A stretch of DNA of 64,000 nt from Pyrocephalus nanus. Taxonomy: Eukaryota > Chordata > Aves > Passeriformes > Tyrannidae. Positions 61,868 through 64,000 of the stretch are shown piece after piece; positions within the stretch are counted from its first letter, which is position 1; each line of letters opens with the position of its first letter. Below the pieces are notes generated by a model that saw only the letters and a program-made list of their open reading frames with translations, did not search any database and was not told the DNA's origin. The position numbers and the translations under genes are program-made. The stretch covers positions 25,312,001 through 25,376,000 of the forward strand of contig CM076270.1 of NCBI GenBank assembly GCA_038380795.1, in the 5' to 3' direction.

Positions 61868-61952
61868 CTCAAAGTCTCAACAGCTTTAGGAGCCCTTGAC
61901 AAAATCCCATAGTCCTCATGTATCAACGCCAGAATGTAAACTGAGTACAGTC
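61868..61952 (-). CDS. Probable internal coding exon, gene unknown
   Basis: On the minus strand an 85-base segment follows a strong acceptor (GTTGTTCTTCCTGTTTACAG) and ends at a perfect donor (ACTTTGAG|gtgagtct). Two frames are closed. The single open frame takes one base from the upstream exon and leaves two, and reads LYSVYILALIHEDYGILSR then APKAVETL. The first half is hydrophobic enough for part of a membrane segment. I do not recognise the protein. With the terminal-exon candidate at 63407-63507 it shares the incoming phase, as expected if both can follow the same upstream exon. A chance pseudo-exon is still possible. Confidence 0.42.
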
Positions 61953-63378
61953 CTGTAAACAGGAAGAACAACATAAGTTGATCTGTTTTCAATGTTTATT
62001 CCCAAAATACCATGCAGCCTGAAAGAAAAGTTAAGAAAAATCCAAATAATTTCAGAATTCCCTTACACTCAGCAACATTAATGTCACATGGCTGGCTCAA
62101 AACCGAGCAGCACAGAGAAAATTGTACCACAACAATGCCATCACTACTGCCCCTGCTTTCAGGTTTCAGAAAAGTTGTATTGAGACTAATGTGAAAACTT
62201 TCACTTCAAATAAAGAGGTTAGGAATAACCTACTGAGAACTGAAACACGTTTATACTTTGATATATTTCTATATTTTTTTTCAAATGTGAAGTCTTTTAA
62301 GAGAAGACAGTGACATATGCATTATACATTGAACTGATTATTCATTTTTATAGGACTCAATACTCCAATATGAAAAGTCTAAATTTCTTTTTTCTCTCTG
62401 TGTCTTTAAATACAATTTGTCTTACGCCTAGAAAGCCTGGAAAACTGGTGCAATAAATTAAGGAAACATATTTGACAAATAAGTAGACATTTTCCAAGTC
62501 AGTTTTAAAGTGTGTATATGAGAATTTTTCATGACAGAGAACACTATTTTGACAACAGAATGAGCTCAAGAAAGTGTTCATTGTTGGAAGAGAATTAAGG
62601 GAGTACCTCTGCTTGATTTTCCACTACAATATTAGTCAGGTAAGCCTTATCCATCTGAGAGTGCTCTGGATGGTTGGATGCATTATTTGTTAGTGTTTCC
62701 TATACCAGACATGGGCAGCATGAAACACTTGGGTGGAAATGTGGTTAATATGGAACCATGCCTGGGTACCTTTATGATTTTTCCCCTTGAGCACCCAAAC
62801 CACACTTTTATGAAAGCTACTTTTAGAGCTGGATAAACTGCACAGAGAGAGATTTTATTTTAAAATAAAATAAAAAAAATAATCAAGCCTGATTCTCAGC
62901 AAGTCATATCCTTTTCACATTTCACAGACATGACATGTCATTAGGAAATGGTGCGACTCTTGGTTACATTGGCATGTCATGTTACAGTACATCAGAAAAC
63001 ATGATGTGCTGACATAACCATGCATGACCATTATCTGAATGACACGTTAAATTCTGGCAGCTCAGAAAGAGGCACATTTAGGTCTCAGTACACATATTTT
63101 GCATATATCATAATCTACACATGCAAAGTGCAAAAGATTGAAAAAAGCACAAAGGAAATAGTGCAATCACGAAGTTAAATCATGCTTTATTCAGTGTTCA
63201 TCCAAATTCATTTCTCAGTCTGCCCTTATATTGTACATGCAGAGTACTGAGCACAGTCCCTAATTGATCATCTATGCAAAACAAACCTCAAACAAATATA
63301 AATAACTATCTTTGAATACTAGAAGAAAACAGAATCACTTTTTTTTACCTTCATAGTTGTTAGAGTTGATCCTTATAT
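61953..63378. other. Noncoding sequence, probable intron if the flanking exons are real
   Basis: AT-rich unique sequence including an (AAAAT)n-like patch at about 62856-62882. No repeat family or gene was recognised. Confidence 0.45.
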
Positions 63379-63384
63379 TTTATT
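63379..63384 (-). terminator. Poly(A) signal candidate AATAAA
   Basis: A canonical AATAAA on the minus strand lies 22 bases after the stop codon of the 63407-63507 candidate exon. In AT-rich DNA this hexamer is common by chance. Its position is consistent with a very short 3' untranslated region. Confidence 0.3.
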
Positions 63385-63406
63385 CATTCTCGACTTTCAG
63401 TGTGTG

Positions 63407-63507
63407 TTAACATCTGGGACTCATCACGTCGTCCGGCATTTCAGCAGAAATGATGTCACTGGTGCCAAATACTTTGACAAACATGGCTACTGCATAAATC
63501 CAAAGAA
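63407..63507 (-). CDS. Possible 3'-terminal coding exon, gene unknown
   Basis: On the minus strand the acceptor TTTGTCTGGTCTTTCAG is followed by the only open frame, which takes one base from upstream and reads LWIYAVAMFVKVFGTSDI, then ISAEMPDDVMSPRC and a stop at 63407. The start is strongly hydrophobic and looks like a membrane segment with a short polar tail. The 3' half is CpG-rich (CCGGACGACGTG) unlike its surroundings. AATAAA follows within 25 bases. The incoming phase equals that of the 61868-61952 candidate, so the two may be alternative continuations of one transcript. The protein is not recognised. Confidence 0.38.
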
Positions 63508-64000
63508 CTGAAAGACCAGACAAATCATGTTTACAATTAGAAACAAAATGAGTCGTTTGTATCATAAGTTTAAGTACGTTAAACACAGATTTTCTTTCCA
63601 GAAAAAAGACATTGACTGAAAACCGTAAAAGCAAGCATTTCTCTTTTTTTCCCCTCTCTTTGACAGTCTGGAGGAGCTTTTGATCTTCCAGTGTCCATTA
63701 CAACCTTGGGGAAGGTTAAGTTAACCCTTTGAACAAACATTCCTACCAGCATCCAATTCACCCAAAGTAACTTAATCACCAGCTAAATTGAATTCAAACT
63801 GCTCTAGAGAACATGAACTGACACAACTTAGCTCTGATGAAAAGGAAATGAAAAGGCCTAAATCTGATGCTGACATGCACTGAGGGGCCCAGACTCCTGA
63901 TTCTAACTTTGGAGACACCAGGCAGTGTGATTCTGTTGCATAGAAGTGTTGGCCTAGGTGCAAGTTGTGTGCCAGTCATGCAGAGACCCACGACAATGAC
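63508..64000. other. Noncoding sequence at the right edge
   Basis: No upstream exon for the minus-strand candidates lies in this part, so it would be beyond the window. The short frames at 63579-63991 have no recognised content. Confidence 0.45.

Overview
This window is vertebrate nuclear DNA, most likely from a bird. It has no bacterial-style genes, and no reading frame longer than about 160 codons resembles a cellular protein. The diagnostic content is CR1 LINE sequence. One fairly intact 3' end lies at about 44.3-44.9 kb on the minus strand and still encodes the C-terminus of the CR1 reverse-transcriptase ORF. A tiny 3' tail lies at about 54.2 kb on the plus strand and ends in the CR1 octamer repeat. 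Two very decayed older CR1/L3-like relics lie at about 9.3-10.3 and 11.6-12.8 kb. I see no L1, Alu or other mammalian-type repeats. The low repeat content, AT-rich composition and scattered A, CAAA, CTCAT and TA/CA tracts fit an avian gene desert or one very large intron.

Layout. 0-9 kb is mostly unique AT-rich sequence with one splice-flanked segment at 4.7 kb. 9-13 kb holds the two ancient CR1 relics. 13-44 kb is mostly unique sequence with simple repeats, two possible plus-strand exons (23.5 and 28.6 kb), small ancient repeat fragments, a perfect (CTCAT)12 array at 34.4 kb, and several stretches that look like conserved noncoding elements. 44-55 kb contains the younger CR1, a possible hAT-like remnant, a MIR-like SINE relic, possible exons at 51.1 and 53.3 kb, and the CR1 tail. 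55-64 kb is unique sequence with an enhancer-like stretch near 56 kb, a long A tract at 60.4 kb and, at the right edge, two splice-flanked minus-strand segments (61.87-61.95 and 63.41-63.51 kb). Those two could be alternative 3' exons of one membrane protein.

No gene could be identified by name. The exon calls rest only on splice signals plus an open frame. In 128 kb of strand some such pseudo-exons are expected by chance, so confidence is kept low. The two minus-strand segments at the right edge deserve checking first: each is open in only one frame, both need the same incoming phase, and the terminal one has a poly(A) signal just after its stop. No RNA genes, CRISPR arrays, operons or complete mobile elements were seen.
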